From contig JADDQH010000009.1 in the NCBI GenBank assembly GCA_016781485.1, forward strand, positions 1 to 54,035: a DNA stretch of 54,035 bases, read 5' to 3'. This DNA comes from Chloroflexota bacterium (GTDB lineage Bacteria; Chloroflexota; Limnocylindria; Limnocylindrales; CSP1-4). The position numbers and the translations under genes were made by a program. How positions within the stretch are numbered: position 1 is the first letter of the stretch; every line of letters starts with the position of its first letter. The notes beneath the pieces were generated by a model, which saw only the letters and a program-made list of their open reading frames with translations, did no database searches and had not been told where the DNA came from. This document shows positions 26,299 through 34,866 of the stretch, piece after piece.

Positions 26299-27564
26299 AT
26301 GACTACGGAGCAGGTCGCCGCCTCGATCAATCCGTGGACCGTTGCCCAACGGCAGTTCGACCTCGCTGCCGACCGACTCAACCTCGACCCCGGACTGCGC
26401 CGGGTGCTGCGCGAGCCACGCCGCGAGCTGACCGTCCACTTCCCGGTGAAGATGGACGACGGAAGCGTCCAGGTATTCACCGGGTACCGCGTCCAACACA
26501 ACGTCGGCCGAGGACCGGCGAAGGGCGGCATCCGCTACCACCAGGACGTGACCCTCGACGATGTCAAGGCGCTCGCGATGTGGATGACCTGGAAATGCGC
26601 CGTCGTCGGGATCCCGTTCGGAGGAGGCAAAGGGGGCGTCGTCGTCGACCCCAAGAAGCTCAGCCGTCGTGAGCTCGAGGGGTTGACGCGGCGTTTCGCG
26701 ACCGAGATCGAGGTCTTGATCGGGCCCGAGCGGGATATCCCCGCTCCGGACGTCAACACCAACGCCCAGGTCATGGCCTGGATGATGGATACGTTCTCGA
26801 TGCACCAGGGGTACACCGTCCCGGGCGTCGTGACGGGCAAGCCGGTCGGCCTGGGCGGCTCCGAGGGACGCAACGAGGCGACGGCGAGAGGGACCGTCTA
26901 CTGCGTGGCGGAGGCCGCCCGCCACCTGGGGTTGGATCTGCGGTCCAGCCGCGTGGTCATCCAGGGGTTCGGAAACGCGGGATCGATCGCGGCCAGCCTG
27001 ATCGCCAGGGAGGGCGCTCGCGTCGTCGGCGTCTCGGACTCGGTCGGCGGCATCTTCGCGCCGGAGGGCCTGGACATCGACCGGGTGCTCAAGTGGAAGG
27101 CCGAGCACGGAACCGTCAGGGGCTTCCCGGGCGCGACGGCGATCTCGAACGCGCAGCTCCTCGAGCTCGAGTGCGACGTGCTCATCCCCGCCGCACTGGA
27201 GAACCAGATCACCACCGCGAACGCGGACAGGATCAAGGCGAGGGTCGTCGCGGAGGCTGCGAACGGTCCGACCACCCCGGACGCCGACGAGCTCCTTCAC
27301 AGCCGTGGGATCTTCCTGATCCCGGACGTCCTGTGCAACGCGGGTGGCGTGACCGTCAGTTACTTCGAATGGGTCCAGGACCTCAACCGCGACCACTGGA
27401 GCGAGGAGATCGTCAACGCGAAGCTCCACGAGATCATGGTCCGCGCCTTCGACGAGACGGTGGCGATGGCTGCGAAGGAGGACGTCAACATGCGGACCGC
27501 TGCGTACCTGCTCGCCGTCGATCGCGTCGCGTCAGCGACTGCGCTCCGCGGCCTCTACCCGTAG
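26299..27564 (+). CDS. glutamate dehydrogenase (Glu/Leu/Phe/Val family)
   Basis: Reversible oxidative deamination of glutamate to 2-oxoglutarate and ammonia, linking carbon and nitrogen metabolism. 421 aa, the usual hexameric-type size. N-terminal domain: KGGIRYHQDV, KCAVVGIPFGGGKGG and the catalytic PAPDVNTNAQVMAW. C-terminal Rossmann domain: GFGNAGSIAA, then SDSVGGIF. Coenzyme preference not settled by eye; a leucine-type dehydrogenase is less likely at this length. Confidence 0.94.
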   Translation: MTTEQVAASINPWTVAQRQFDLAADRLNLDPGLRRVLREPRRELTVHFPVKMDDGSVQVFTGYRVQHNVGRGPAKGGIRYHQDVTLDDVKALAMWMTWKCAVVGIPFGGGKGGVVVDPKKLSRRELEGLTRRFATEIEVLIGPERDIPAPDVNTNAQVMAWMMDTFSMHQGYTVPGVVTGKPVGLGGSEGRNEATARGTVYCVAEAARHLGLDLRSSRVVIQGFGNAGSIAASLIAREGARVVGVSDSVGGIFAPEGLDIDRVLKWKAEHGTVRGFPGATAISNAQLLELECDVLIPAALENQITTANADRIKARVVAEAANGPTTPDADELLHSRGIFLIPDVLCNAGGVTVSYFEWVQDLNRDHWSEEIVNAKLHEIMVRAFDETVAMAAKEDVNMRTAAYLLAVDRVASATALRGLYP

Positions 27565-27884
27565 GTCCCTTCCATGAGGGTGACGGCGAGGCAGTAGGTC
27601 GGCCTTCGTGCGCTCGTCGCGGCTCCGGTCGTCCTGCTCCTGCTGTTGTCCCTGATCTTCGCCGCGAGGAGTCGCGGCTGCGTCTGACGCACTGTGGTAC
27701 CAGGCTTCCCTCGCGGTGGATGCTCCCCGCGCTCGTGCTGCTCCTCCTCGCGTACCCCATCCTGGACGCCGCGATCACCGTCGGCTCGAGTGGGGAGTCT
27801 GATCTGCGATCTCGCTGACGTCGGGTCACTCGAAGCCGCGAGGCGGTGCCACGGCGGTTAGTCGCCACCTGCGCGATGCCTTGC
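27565..27884 (+). other. gene-poor gap with possible decayed small membrane ORFs
   Basis: No confident gene. ATG 27574 opens a frame with TAG at codon 8 (27595-27597), after which it continues for 29 codons encoding a hydrophobic helix (VAAPVVLLLLLSLIFAAR) up to TGA 27685. A second frame at ATG 27720-27818 encodes a 32-aa hydrophobic peptide starting MLPALVLLLLAYPILD. These may be remnants of one small membrane gene, or chance hydrophobic frames. No terminator seen after glutamate dehydrogenase. Confidence 0.3.
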
Positions 27885-27898
27885 TACCATCGCGGGGC
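27885..27898 (+). promoter_or_regulatory. leaderless-type promoter
   Basis: TACCAT (27885-27890), then 8 nt and ATG 27899; no Shine-Dalgarno. Confidence 0.5.
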
Positions 27899-28510
27899 AT
27901 GCTGGACCACGAAGAGAAATTCCTGTTCAAGGAGGAGATCCTCCAGCTCGCGAACGCCGTCGCCGAGCCCGGCATCCTCGACAGCGTCGAGGACCTGCTC
28001 ACGGATGTGATCACCAGCCCGCGGTTCGACTCCGAGGTGTTCACCCTCGAGCGCTCGCTCCAGGTGATGCTCGGCGCGCGGGCCGGCACGACATTGGTGG
28101 GGCTGTTGACGGTGGCGCCCGAGGTGTTCGGAGAGGTCGCCGAGGTCCGGATCCCCTCCGAGGTGCACGAGCGGCTCGTCTCCTGGCGCGCGCGGTTCGG
28201 GCTGGCCATCGACAACGCGCTCAACTTCCTCAACAACCCCGACGGGATCCAGGGCCACAACTTCGCGACGCAGGTCGCTCACGTGGACGACCGCCGAGTG
28301 CTCCAGGGACGGCTCACCCTCGTCCGCTACAACAACGAGCCCCAGTTCTTCGTGGCCGACGCGCAGGTCTTCTACGGGCTCATCGTGGACATCCTCGACC
28401 GGCTCGGGCCGCACTCGGAGTCGGACACGATCGAGCCGGACACGCTCAACCGGCTCAAGGACGCCGTCGCGCTGATCGAGCGCAGGACAGCCACGCGCGA
28501 GCGCTCCTGA
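27899..28510 (+). CDS. uncharacterised protein
   Basis: I do not recognise this 203-aa protein. It starts MLDHEEKFLFKEEILQLA, is mixed helical in the first 60 residues, has no membrane segment, signal or Cys, and contains a Phe/Tyr-rich segment (RYNNEPQFFVADAQVFYG) near the C-terminus. Codon use matches its neighbours. The start at ATG 27899 is supported by TACCAT 8 nt upstream. It stands alone between glutamate dehydrogenase and the convergent pan operon. Confidence 0.8.
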   Translation: MLDHEEKFLFKEEILQLANAVAEPGILDSVEDLLTDVITSPRFDSEVFTLERSLQVMLGARAGTTLVGLLTVAPEVFGEVAEVRIPSEVHERLVSWRARFGLAIDNALNFLNNPDGIQGHNFATQVAHVDDRRVLQGRLTLVRYNNEPQFFVADAQVFYGLIVDILDRLGPHSESDTIEPDTLNRLKDAVALIERRTATRERS

Positions 28511-28516
28511 TCCGAT

Positions 28517-28558
28517 CCGCGAGCCGAAGGGGCTCGCGGCACCGCTCAGGCGAGCGGT
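28517..28558. terminator. two tandem hairpins between convergent genes
   Basis: Hairpin 1: CCGCGAGCC (28517-28525) with GGCTCGCGG (28531-28539). Hairpin 2: ACCGCTC (28541-28547) with GAGCGGT (28552-28558), overlapping the panC stop. There is no T tract, so they are structural stops or weak bidirectional terminators for the unknown gene and panC. Confidence 0.5.
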
Positions 28559-29379
28559 AGACAGTCGATGAGGCGGGTGGACGGGAAGCGGACGGCGAGG
28601 CTGACGAGCGCGCCCCGATCCACCACCTGCAGCTCCTGCAGCGTCTCCCGGTCGGCCACGCTCGCGTACTCGAGGCTCGCCAGCGGCTCGGACGCTATCT
28701 CCTCGCGGATCAGCTGCCGCAGCCGTTCAGCGTCCCGCTCGCCGGATCGGTAGGCCTCGTCGACACGGGACAGCGCACGGACGAGGACCGGCGCGGCCCG
28801 ACGTTCCTCGGGCGTGAGATGGACGTTCCGCGATGAGAGCGCGAGACCGTCGGGTTCGCGGACAGTGGGGCAGACGACGACCTCCACGAAGAGCGCGAGG
28901 TCACGGACCAGCCGCTCGACGATGATCGCCTGTTGCCCGTCCTTCTGGCCGAAGTACGCGCGGTCAGGTCGTACGAGGCCGAACAGGATCGTGACGACCG
29001 TTGCGACACCGCGGAAGTGCCCTGGGCGGACCGACCCTTCGAGCACCGCGCCGAGCGGCCCGACGTCGACCGAGGTCGTGAAGCCGGACGGATACACCGC
29101 GGACACGTCGGGCGCGAAGACGACGTCCGCGCCGGCGGCGGCGAAGCGCTCGAGGTCGCCGGGCTCGTCTCGGGGGTAGCGCTCGAAGTCCTCGCCCGGG
29201 CGGAACTGGAGCGGGTTGACGAACAGGCTGGCGACGACGGATGCGTTCTCGTCCCGCGCGCGACGGAGGAGGCTCTCGTGCCCGGCGTGGATCGCTCCGA
29301 GTGTGGGCACGAAGCCGACCGGCCCGGGAAGGTCCGCGCGCGCGATCCGGAGCGCGCTTCGGTCCCGGACGACCTCCAA
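28546..29379 (-). CDS. panC: pantothenate synthetase
   Basis: ATP-dependent joining of pantoate and beta-alanine. From TTG 29379 the protein is 277 aa and begins like the family (MEVVRDRSALR). Motifs: GFVPTLGAIHAGHESLL (the HIGH-like HAGH), FVNPLQF, YFGQKDGQQ and LALSSRN. An alternative is the in-frame CTG at 29406, which forms CTGA with the panB stop and would add 9 residues. Neither start has a Shine-Dalgarno. Last gene of the coaX-coaBC-panB-panC operon. Confidence 0.93.
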   Translation of the reverse strand: MEVVRDRSALRIARADLPGPVGFVPTLGAIHAGHESLLRRARDENASVVASLFVNPLQFRPGEDFERYPRDEPGDLERFAAAGADVVFAPDVSAVYPSGFTTSVDVGPLGAVLEGSVRPGHFRGVATVVTILFGLVRPDRAYFGQKDGQQAIIVERLVRDLALFVEVVVCPTVREPDGLALSSRNVHLTPEERRAAPVLVRALSRVDEAYRSGERDAERLRQLIREEIASEPLASLEYASVADRETLQELQVVDRGALVSLAVRFPSTRLIDCLPLA

Positions 29380-29402
29380 CGACCGGCGACCGAGCGTCGA
29401 CG

Positions 29403-30335
29403 TCAGAGGTCGCGGTCGAGCGGGACGGCCCGGGGCCGCGCGACACCCTCCGCCGCCTGCGCCGAGGAGGGTTGGTCGAGCACCCCCACGCCGAGCACGT
29501 CGGCCAGTACGTCGTCGTCCATCCGCCGCGTCTCTTCGGGCCCCGGGAACGTCCCCGCTTCGACGTCCGACTCGTACTCCCGCACGGCCGTGCCGATGAC
29601 CGACGCCAGCTCCGCGTACCGCCGGGCGTGTCGGGGAGACCAATCACTCCAGCCCAGCAGATCGGTGAGCACCTGGACTTGTCCACTGCAGCCGCTGCCC
29701 GCACCGATGCCGATCGTCGGGATCCGGAGTCGCTCCGTGATGGCCGCAGCGAGCTGTTCGGGCACGAGCTCGAGCACGATCGAAAAGGCGCCGGCCTCCT
29801 GAACGGCAAGCGCGTCGGCGAGTAGCTGGCGCGCCTGGTCGCGGGTCTTCCCCTGCACCCGCGCCTGTCCCCCCATCGTGTACTTGGCCTGGGGAGTCCA
29901 ACCGATATGGCCCATCACCGGCACACCGCTCCGCACGAGCGTCTCGATGGTCCGCGCCGTGCGCGTCCCCCCTTCGACCTTGACCGCCTGGGCGCCGCCC
30001 TCGCGCAGGAACAGCCCGGCGTTGACCACCGCTTCCTCCTGGGTCGCGTAGGACAGGAAGGGCATGTCGGCGACGACGAGGGCGCGCCGCGTCCCGCGCA
30101 CGACCGCTTTCGTGTGATGGAGCATCTCGGCCATCGACACGCGGACGGTGGACTCGTACCCGAGGATCACCTCTCCCACGGAGTCCCCGACGAGGATCAT
30201 CACGATCCCTGCCTCGTCGAGGATCCGAGCGGTCGGGTGGTCGTAGGCGGTCAGCATCGCGATCCGCTGCCCCTCGGCGTGCATCCTCGCGATGTCCGTG
30301 ATCGTCAGGCGGCGATCCGTCGTGCCGGCGCTCAT
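29403..30335 (-). CDS. panB: 3-methyl-2-oxobutanoate hydroxymethyltransferase
   Basis: First committed pantothenate step, transferring a hydroxymethyl group to ketoisovalerate. 310 aa with TAYDHPTARILDEAG, LVGDSVGEVILGYEST, VADMPFLSY, EGGTRTARTIETLV, MGHIGWTPQ and GIGAGSGCSGQVQVLTD. About 40 residues at the C-terminus extend past the core. The ATG overlaps the coaBC stop (ATGA). Confidence 0.95.
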   Translation of the reverse strand: MSAGTTDRRLTITDIARMHAEGQRIAMLTAYDHPTARILDEAGIVMILVGDSVGEVILGYESTVRVSMAEMLHHTKAVVRGTRRALVVADMPFLSYATQEEAVVNAGLFLREGGAQAVKVEGGTRTARTIETLVRSGVPVMGHIGWTPQAKYTMGGQARVQGKTRDQARQLLADALAVQEAGAFSIVLELVPEQLAAAITERLRIPTIGIGAGSGCSGQVQVLTDLLGWSDWSPRHARRYAELASVIGTAVREYESDVEAGTFPGPEETRRMDDDVLADVLGVGVLDQPSSAQAAEGVARPRAVPLDRDL

Positions 30336-31858
30336 CGTCGTCTCTCCGTCCGCGACTCGGTGCCCACGAACGCTCGGAAGTTCCCGTCGGCTTCGGCTGG
30401 CCCGAGAGGACGTGAATCTACGCCCTCGCCACGACTCTCTCCCGTGACCCATCGAGCCGATCTCTGTGCGAGGAGCGCGCCGACGCGATCGAGCAGTCGG
30501 TGAGCGACCTCATGTTTGGGAAGGAGAGGCCACGGTTCAGGAGCTGCCTCGGGAGCCAGGACGGTGACGCGGTTCGTCTCGGTCCCGAAACCGGAACCCG
30601 GCTCGCTCACGTCGTTCGCCACCAGTAGATCGACCCCCTTCCGGGCGAGCTTGTCCCCGGCCCGCTGCAGCGAGCCGGTCTCCGCCGCGAATCCCACGAG
30701 CACCGGTGGCGGCGCCGCGCCCGCGTCTCGAACCCGTACGGGTTCGCCGTTCGACGCTGGATCTGCGGCGTCATCGGCTGTCCCCTGCTGCCACCGACGC
30801 CGCACGGCTCGAGCCGCGTCGGCGAGGATGTCTGGCGTCGGCTCGAGCTCTAGCGTGAGTCCACCGTCTCGCGCCAGCTTGCGGTCGTGGATCTCGGCCG
30901 GTCGGAAGTCTGCGACCGCTGCCGCCATGACGAGCACGTCTGCCGCGGGCAGGGCCTGGAGGACTGCCGCGCGCATCCGGTCGGCGGTCTCGGCGCGGAC
31001 GAGCGTCACGCCCTGTGGGAGCGGCACCGACGTCATCCCGGCCACGAGGGTCACCTCCGCGCCGCGCGCAATGGCGGCCTCGGCCACCGCCACCCCCATC
31101 TTCCCCGTCGAGCGGTTGCCGATGAATCGGACCGCGTCGATGGGCTCCGCCGTCCCCCCGGCCGTCACGAGGACGCGGTACCCGGCGAGATCGGTGGGCC
31201 GGATGGTGGGGTCCAGCGGCGGTCGTGCCGATGCCCCGGGAACGCGAACGGGTCGGTCTGCGAGAGCGCCGGCGAGCGCGCCGAGGATGCGTGACGGCTC
31301 GGCGAGGCGACCCTCCCCGGTCGCCCCCGAGGCGAGTGCGCCCGTGTCGGGACCGACGATCGTGTAGCCGAACGCCCGGAGCGCCGCGAGGTTCGCGACC
31401 GTCGCGGGGTGGGCGTGCATCTCCCCGTCCATGGCGGGCGCCACGACGACGGGTGCGGCGGACGCGAGGCAGGTCGCCGTGATGACGTCGTCGGCAAGGC
31501 CGTGGGCCATCGCCGCAAGCCAGCGAGCGGTCGCGGGCGCGACCAGGATCGCGTCCGCGGTGTCCGCGGCGACGATGTGACCGATGCGGCTGTCGGGGAG
31601 AAGCTCGAGCGGGTCGCGCATCACGCGCCGTCGGGTGAGTGTCTCGAAGGTGAGCGGACCGACGAAGCTCGTCGCGGTGTGTGTCATCAGCACCTGGACG
31701 TCGGCTCCCGAAAGCGTCAGCGCGCGCGCCAGCTCGACAGCTTTGTACGCTGCGATCGAGCCGGTGACGGCGAGGACGATGAGACGACCCTCGAACCGAA
31801 GCTCCGCCGGTCGCTCTGCGCGTTCGGTGCCCGCGGCTGATCGGTCCGGTGACGTCAC
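30332..31858 (-). CDS. coaBC: bifunctional phosphopantothenoylcysteine decarboxylase/synthetase
   Basis: Makes 4'-phosphopantetheine from 4'-phosphopantothenate and Cys. 508 aa. CoaC half (about 20-200): VTGSIAAYKAVELAR, the active His in SRIGHIVAADTADAILVAPAT, PAMDGEM (Asp for the common Asn) and the Cys in ITATCLAS. CoaB half (about 225-480): TAGGTAEPIDAVRFIGNRSTGKMG, MAAAVADFRPAEIHDRKLAR and LVANDVSEPGSGFGTETN. An insertion of about 30 residues rich in Gly/Asp/Arg lies before the VLVGFAAET strand. GTGA overlap with coaX. Confidence 0.95.
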   Translation of the reverse strand: MTSPDRSAAGTERAERPAELRFEGRLIVLAVTGSIAAYKAVELARALTLSGADVQVLMTHTATSFVGPLTFETLTRRRVMRDPLELLPDSRIGHIVAADTADAILVAPATARWLAAMAHGLADDVITATCLASAAPVVVAPAMDGEMHAHPATVANLAALRAFGYTIVGPDTGALASGATGEGRLAEPSRILGALAGALADRPVRVPGASARPPLDPTIRPTDLAGYRVLVTAGGTAEPIDAVRFIGNRSTGKMGVAVAEAAIARGAEVTLVAGMTSVPLPQGVTLVRAETADRMRAAVLQALPAADVLVMAAAVADFRPAEIHDRKLARDGGLTLELEPTPDILADAARAVRRRWQQGTADDAADPASNGEPVRVRDAGAAPPPVLVGFAAETGSLQRAGDKLARKGVDLLVANDVSEPGSGFGTETNRVTVLAPEAAPEPWPLLPKHEVAHRLLDRVGALLAQRSARWVTGESRGEGVDSRPLGPAEADGNFRAFVGTESRTERRR

Positions 31859-32640
31859 CCGGGCACACCCGACGCGCGTTCCGCGTGTGCGGCGGCGAGA
31901 CCCTTCAGCGTCAGGTCTGGGTCGATCACGTCCACGCCCTCGATGAGCCTCGTCCAGGCGGAGGTGGCAACGCCGCCGGTGAGGACGACGACAGGCGACG
32001 GTTCCCCGTCCTCGCGCAGCTCGGCCCGGATGCGTCCCAGCAGTCCCTCTACCAGCCCGACGTAGCCAAGGACGGTTCCGCTCGTGATCGCGTCGACGGT
32101 GTTCCGCGCGATCGCCCGCGTCGGCGTCTCGGGCTCGACGAGCGGCAACAGCGCCGTGCGTTCGGCGAGCGCTTCGAGGCCGAGTCGGAACCCGGGCGCG
32201 ATCGCCCCCCCGACGTATGCGCCGCTGCCGTCGACCACGTCGAACGTCGTCGCCGTGCCGAGGTCGACGACGACTGCGGGTACGCCGTGGAGCCGGGCGG
32301 CTGCGAACGCGTTCAGGAGTCGATCCGCCCCGGTCTCCCGCTGAGCATCGGTGGCGACCTTGATGCCGACGGTGTCAGCGTCTGCGACGAGGAGCGGCAG
32401 AGCGCGGTCCCGGGCGAGCGAGGCGAAGACTTCAGCCCACCCGGGCACGACGCTCGCGAGCGCGACCGCGTCGATCGGCCGCGAGGAGTGGGCAGCGCCG
32501 AGGAGTCCGTCGACGGCGTCCGCGAGTGCGCGCACGTCGGGGCGGTGCCCCGTCCGGAAACGGCTTCCTGCCACGATCTCGACCCCGTCGGCAAGGGCAA
32601 GCTTGACGTCGGTGTTGCCGACATCGGCGACGAGCAGCAT
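31855..32640 (-). CDS. coaX: type III pantothenate kinase
   Basis: Phosphorylates pantothenate; the type III enzyme is not feedback-inhibited by CoA. 261 aa, ASKHA fold: DVGNTDVKLAL, ASVVPGW, TGADRLLNAFAA, VVDLGTATTFDVVD, GGAIAPGFRLGLEAL. Heads the operon coaX-coaBC-panB-panC, which covers four of the pantothenate/CoA steps; panE, panD, coaD and coaE are not here. Confidence 0.95.
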   Translation of the reverse strand: MLLVADVGNTDVKLALADGVEIVAGSRFRTGHRPDVRALADAVDGLLGAAHSSRPIDAVALASVVPGWAEVFASLARDRALPLLVADADTVGIKVATDAQRETGADRLLNAFAAARLHGVPAVVVDLGTATTFDVVDGSGAYVGGAIAPGFRLGLEALAERTALLPLVEPETPTRAIARNTVDAITSGTVLGYVGLVEGLLGRIRAELREDGEPSPVVVLTGGVATSAWTRLIEGVDVIDPDLTLKGLAAAHAERASGVPG

Positions 32641-32647
32641 GGGCCGG

Positions 32648-32653
32648 ATGATA
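32648..32653 (-). promoter_or_regulatory. leaderless-type promoter of the pan/coa operon
   Basis: Minus strand TATCAT (32653-32648), 7 nt before ATG 32640; no Shine-Dalgarno. Confidence 0.55.
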
Positions 32654-32743
32654 CGCGTGGGGACGCGCGCGACCGCGGCCGGGAGAGGGCTGACGCGGCG
32701 CGATCAGGTGCAAGTGGATCTCCTCCGCGCCGCGGCCCTGCGC

Positions 32744-32789
32744 TACGATTTCGCCCGTCCCCCAGACCGCACGGCCCCCGGCCGAGGAG
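32744..32789 (+). promoter_or_regulatory. possible -10 and Shine-Dalgarno of the 155-aa gene
   Basis: TACGAT (32744-32749) could be a -10, giving a leader of about 40 nt that ends in GAGGAG (32784-32789), 6 nt before GTG 32796. This gene is of the leadered type. Confidence 0.4.
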
Positions 32790-32795
32790 CAGCGC

Positions 32796-33263
32796 GTGTC
32801 GATCGAGCCGCCCGCCAAGTTCTTCGTCAACAGCGGCCTCGTCTCGAACCCTGTCGACATGTTCAACCTCGTACGGCCGCTCCTCAAGCAGACGGTGAGC
32901 TACCGCTACATCAGAGGCGGAGCCGCCGTCTCGCGGGGCACCGGGTGGGTCGAACGGATCGTCATGGGACGCCCCAGCGTCTCCACGTTCTTCACCCCTT
33001 TATCGATCTGCCTCAACGTCGACTCGTTCGAGCACCTGGAGTTCGAGACGCGGCCGGACCAGCTCCTCGTCTACACGCTCGTCCAGGGCGATGAGCGGGT
33101 CGTCGTCGAGTACGCGCCGGTCGCTGAGCGCGAGGATCACGACCAGCCCGTCCAGCAGCCACTCGCGCTCCCGGCCGCGGAATACGTCCAGATGGAGCTG
33201 ACCGCGTTCGACCCGGACGACGAGTCGATCGGGCCGGAGAAGGGATCAGGTCGCGTCGAGTGA
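32796..33263 (+). CDS. uncharacterised protein
   Basis: Not recognised. 155 aa, soluble, no Cys motif except one Cys (SICLNVDSFEHLEFET). It begins MSIEPPAKFFVNSGLVSN and ends with an acidic, Gln/Pro-containing tail. The middle (LLVYTLVQGDERVVVEYAP) looks like beta strands. Start GTG 32796 with a good Shine-Dalgarno. Followed after 34 nt by the purine permease, possibly in one transcript. Confidence 0.75.
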   Translation: MSIEPPAKFFVNSGLVSNPVDMFNLVRPLLKQTVSYRYIRGGAAVSRGTGWVERIVMGRPSVSTFFTPLSICLNVDSFEHLEFETRPDQLLVYTLVQGDERVVVEYAPVAEREDHDQPVQQPLALPAAEYVQMELTAFDPDDESIGPEKGSGRVE

Positions 33264-33297
33264 ACGGGTCCGAGCCAGCAGCGAGGAGGCGCAAAGG

Positions 33298-34791
33298 ATG
33301 ACGGCGGGACGACCGGCGGTCGGAGCGGGAAGTGGGGGCGGCGCGGCCGGAGGTGCCATCGCTCGGTTCTTCAGATTCGATGAGCGCGGAACGACGTTCG
33401 GGACAGAGCTGAGGGCGGGGCTGACCACCTTCATGGTCATGGCCTACATCATCTTCGTGAACCCGGCGATCCTCGCGGTGCAAGGGCCGGACGGGACCCT
33501 GCTCGGGCCGCCATTCATCCCGGTCGCGGTCGCGACCGCGCTCGCCGCCGGGATCCTCACGCTCGCCATGGGCCTCGCCACGAACTACCCGTTCGCGCTT
33601 GCGGCCGGCCTTGGCATCAACGCTGTCGTCGCCTTCGAGCTGATCCTCGGGCGGGGATTCGCGTGGCAGCAGGCGATGGCCGTGATCGTGTGGGAGGGGA
33701 TCCTCATCACGATCCTCGTCCTCACGGGGTTGCGGCGGGTGATCATGGAGGCGATCCCCCTGACGCTCAAGCGGGCGATCGCGGTCGGGATCGGCCTCTT
33801 CATCCTGTTCATCGGTCTCGTCAACGGCGGGTTCGTGGCCAAGAACCCGGCGCCGACGCCGATCCCACCGGTCGTCCCCGGCGGGATCCTGACCCCGGCG
33901 GCGGTGACGTTCGTCATCGGTCTCGCGATCGCCCTCGCGTTGGTTGCGCGGCGGGTCCGCGGAGCGCTCCTGATCACGATCATCGTCACCACGCTCGTGG
34001 CGATCGTCCTGAACACCCTCGTGGGGCCGGAGCGATCCGGGTTCGCGGCGAACACGGCGGTCCTCCCCACCCAGTACTTCTTCGACTTCAGCGCGGCCAA
34101 CTTCCAGACCATCCTGGCGCCGCTCGGTCAACTCGTCAGCGTCTGGACGGACCCGGATCTAGGCTTCCTGATCGTCGCGATCGCGGTCTTCACGCTCATG
34201 ATGTCGGACTTCTTCGACACGATGGGGACCGTGATCGGCGTGGGGGAGCAGGCGGGGTTCGTCGACGAGCACGGCCGTCTTCCGGGAGTCGACCGCGTGC
34301 TTCTCGTGGACTCGCTCGGCGCCGTCGTCGGCGGCGCCTTCGGAACGAGTTCGAATACGACGTACATCGAGTCGGCGGCGGGCGTCTCCGAAGGCGGGCG
34401 CACCGGGCTGACCTCCGTGGTCGTCGGCGTCCTCTTCCTGCTCGCGATCCTCATCGCGCCGATCGCCGGCGTCGTCCCTGCGCAGGCGACCGCGCCCGCG
34501 CTGGTCGTGGTGGGTTACCTCATGTTCACGATCGCGCGCGAGATCGACTGGACGGACATCGATGACCTCTTCCCTGCACTCGCGACGATGATCGTCATGC
34601 CGCTCACGTTCCGGATCACGGAGGGGATCGCAGCGGGCTTCGTGACGTACGCGTTCCTCAAGCTCGTGACCGGCAAGGCTCGCGAGGTGCACCCGCTGAT
34701 GTGGGCCGTCGCGATCGCCTTCCTGCTGTTCTTCGCCGTGCCCTGGGTCCAGGCCAGCTTCGTCGCGCCGTCGCCGGGACCTGGCGCGTAG
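33298..34791 (+). CDS. adenine/guanine/hypoxanthine permease (AzgA/PbuG type)
   Basis: Inner-membrane purine base:H+ symporter, 497 aa, with about 12-14 membrane helices. The family N-terminus RFDERGTTFGTELRAGLTTFMVMAYIIFVNPAIL is present, as are the FDTMGTVIGVGEQAG and GTSSNTTYIESAAGVSEGGRTGLTS transport motifs. Start ATG 33298 with GAGGAGG upstream. No purine riboswitch-like structure is visible in the 34-nt gap. Confidence 0.93.
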   Translation: MTAGRPAVGAGSGGGAAGGAIARFFRFDERGTTFGTELRAGLTTFMVMAYIIFVNPAILAVQGPDGTLLGPPFIPVAVATALAAGILTLAMGLATNYPFALAAGLGINAVVAFELILGRGFAWQQAMAVIVWEGILITILVLTGLRRVIMEAIPLTLKRAIAVGIGLFILFIGLVNGGFVAKNPAPTPIPPVVPGGILTPAAVTFVIGLAIALALVARRVRGALLITIIVTTLVAIVLNTLVGPERSGFAANTAVLPTQYFFDFSAANFQTILAPLGQLVSVWTDPDLGFLIVAIAVFTLMMSDFFDTMGTVIGVGEQAGFVDEHGRLPGVDRVLLVDSLGAVVGGAFGTSSNTTYIESAAGVSEGGRTGLTSVVVGVLFLLAILIAPIAGVVPAQATAPALVVVGYLMFTIAREIDWTDIDDLFPALATMIVMPLTFRITEGIAAGFVTYAFLKLVTGKAREVHPLMWAVAIAFLLFFAVPWVQASFVAPSPGPGA

Positions 34792-34852
34792 CGCGCCGCT
34801 TCGGCCGGACTACGGGTCCCGCTCGCTCGCCTGCTCGCTCCGGAAGAGCGGT

Positions 34853-34866
34853 TAGCATTTCGCGCG
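34853..34866 (+). promoter_or_regulatory. leaderless-type promoter of the M16 peptidase unit
   Basis: TAGCAT (34853-34858), then 8 nt and ATG 34867; no Shine-Dalgarno. Confidence 0.5.

Noticed and set aside
27595-27597. TAG read as pyrrolysine or other recoding
   Set aside because: No pyl genes or conserved downstream protein are visible; decay or chance is simpler.
33264-33297. Purine riboswitch before the permease
   Set aside because: The gap is 34 nt and holds only a Shine-Dalgarno; too short for the aptamer.
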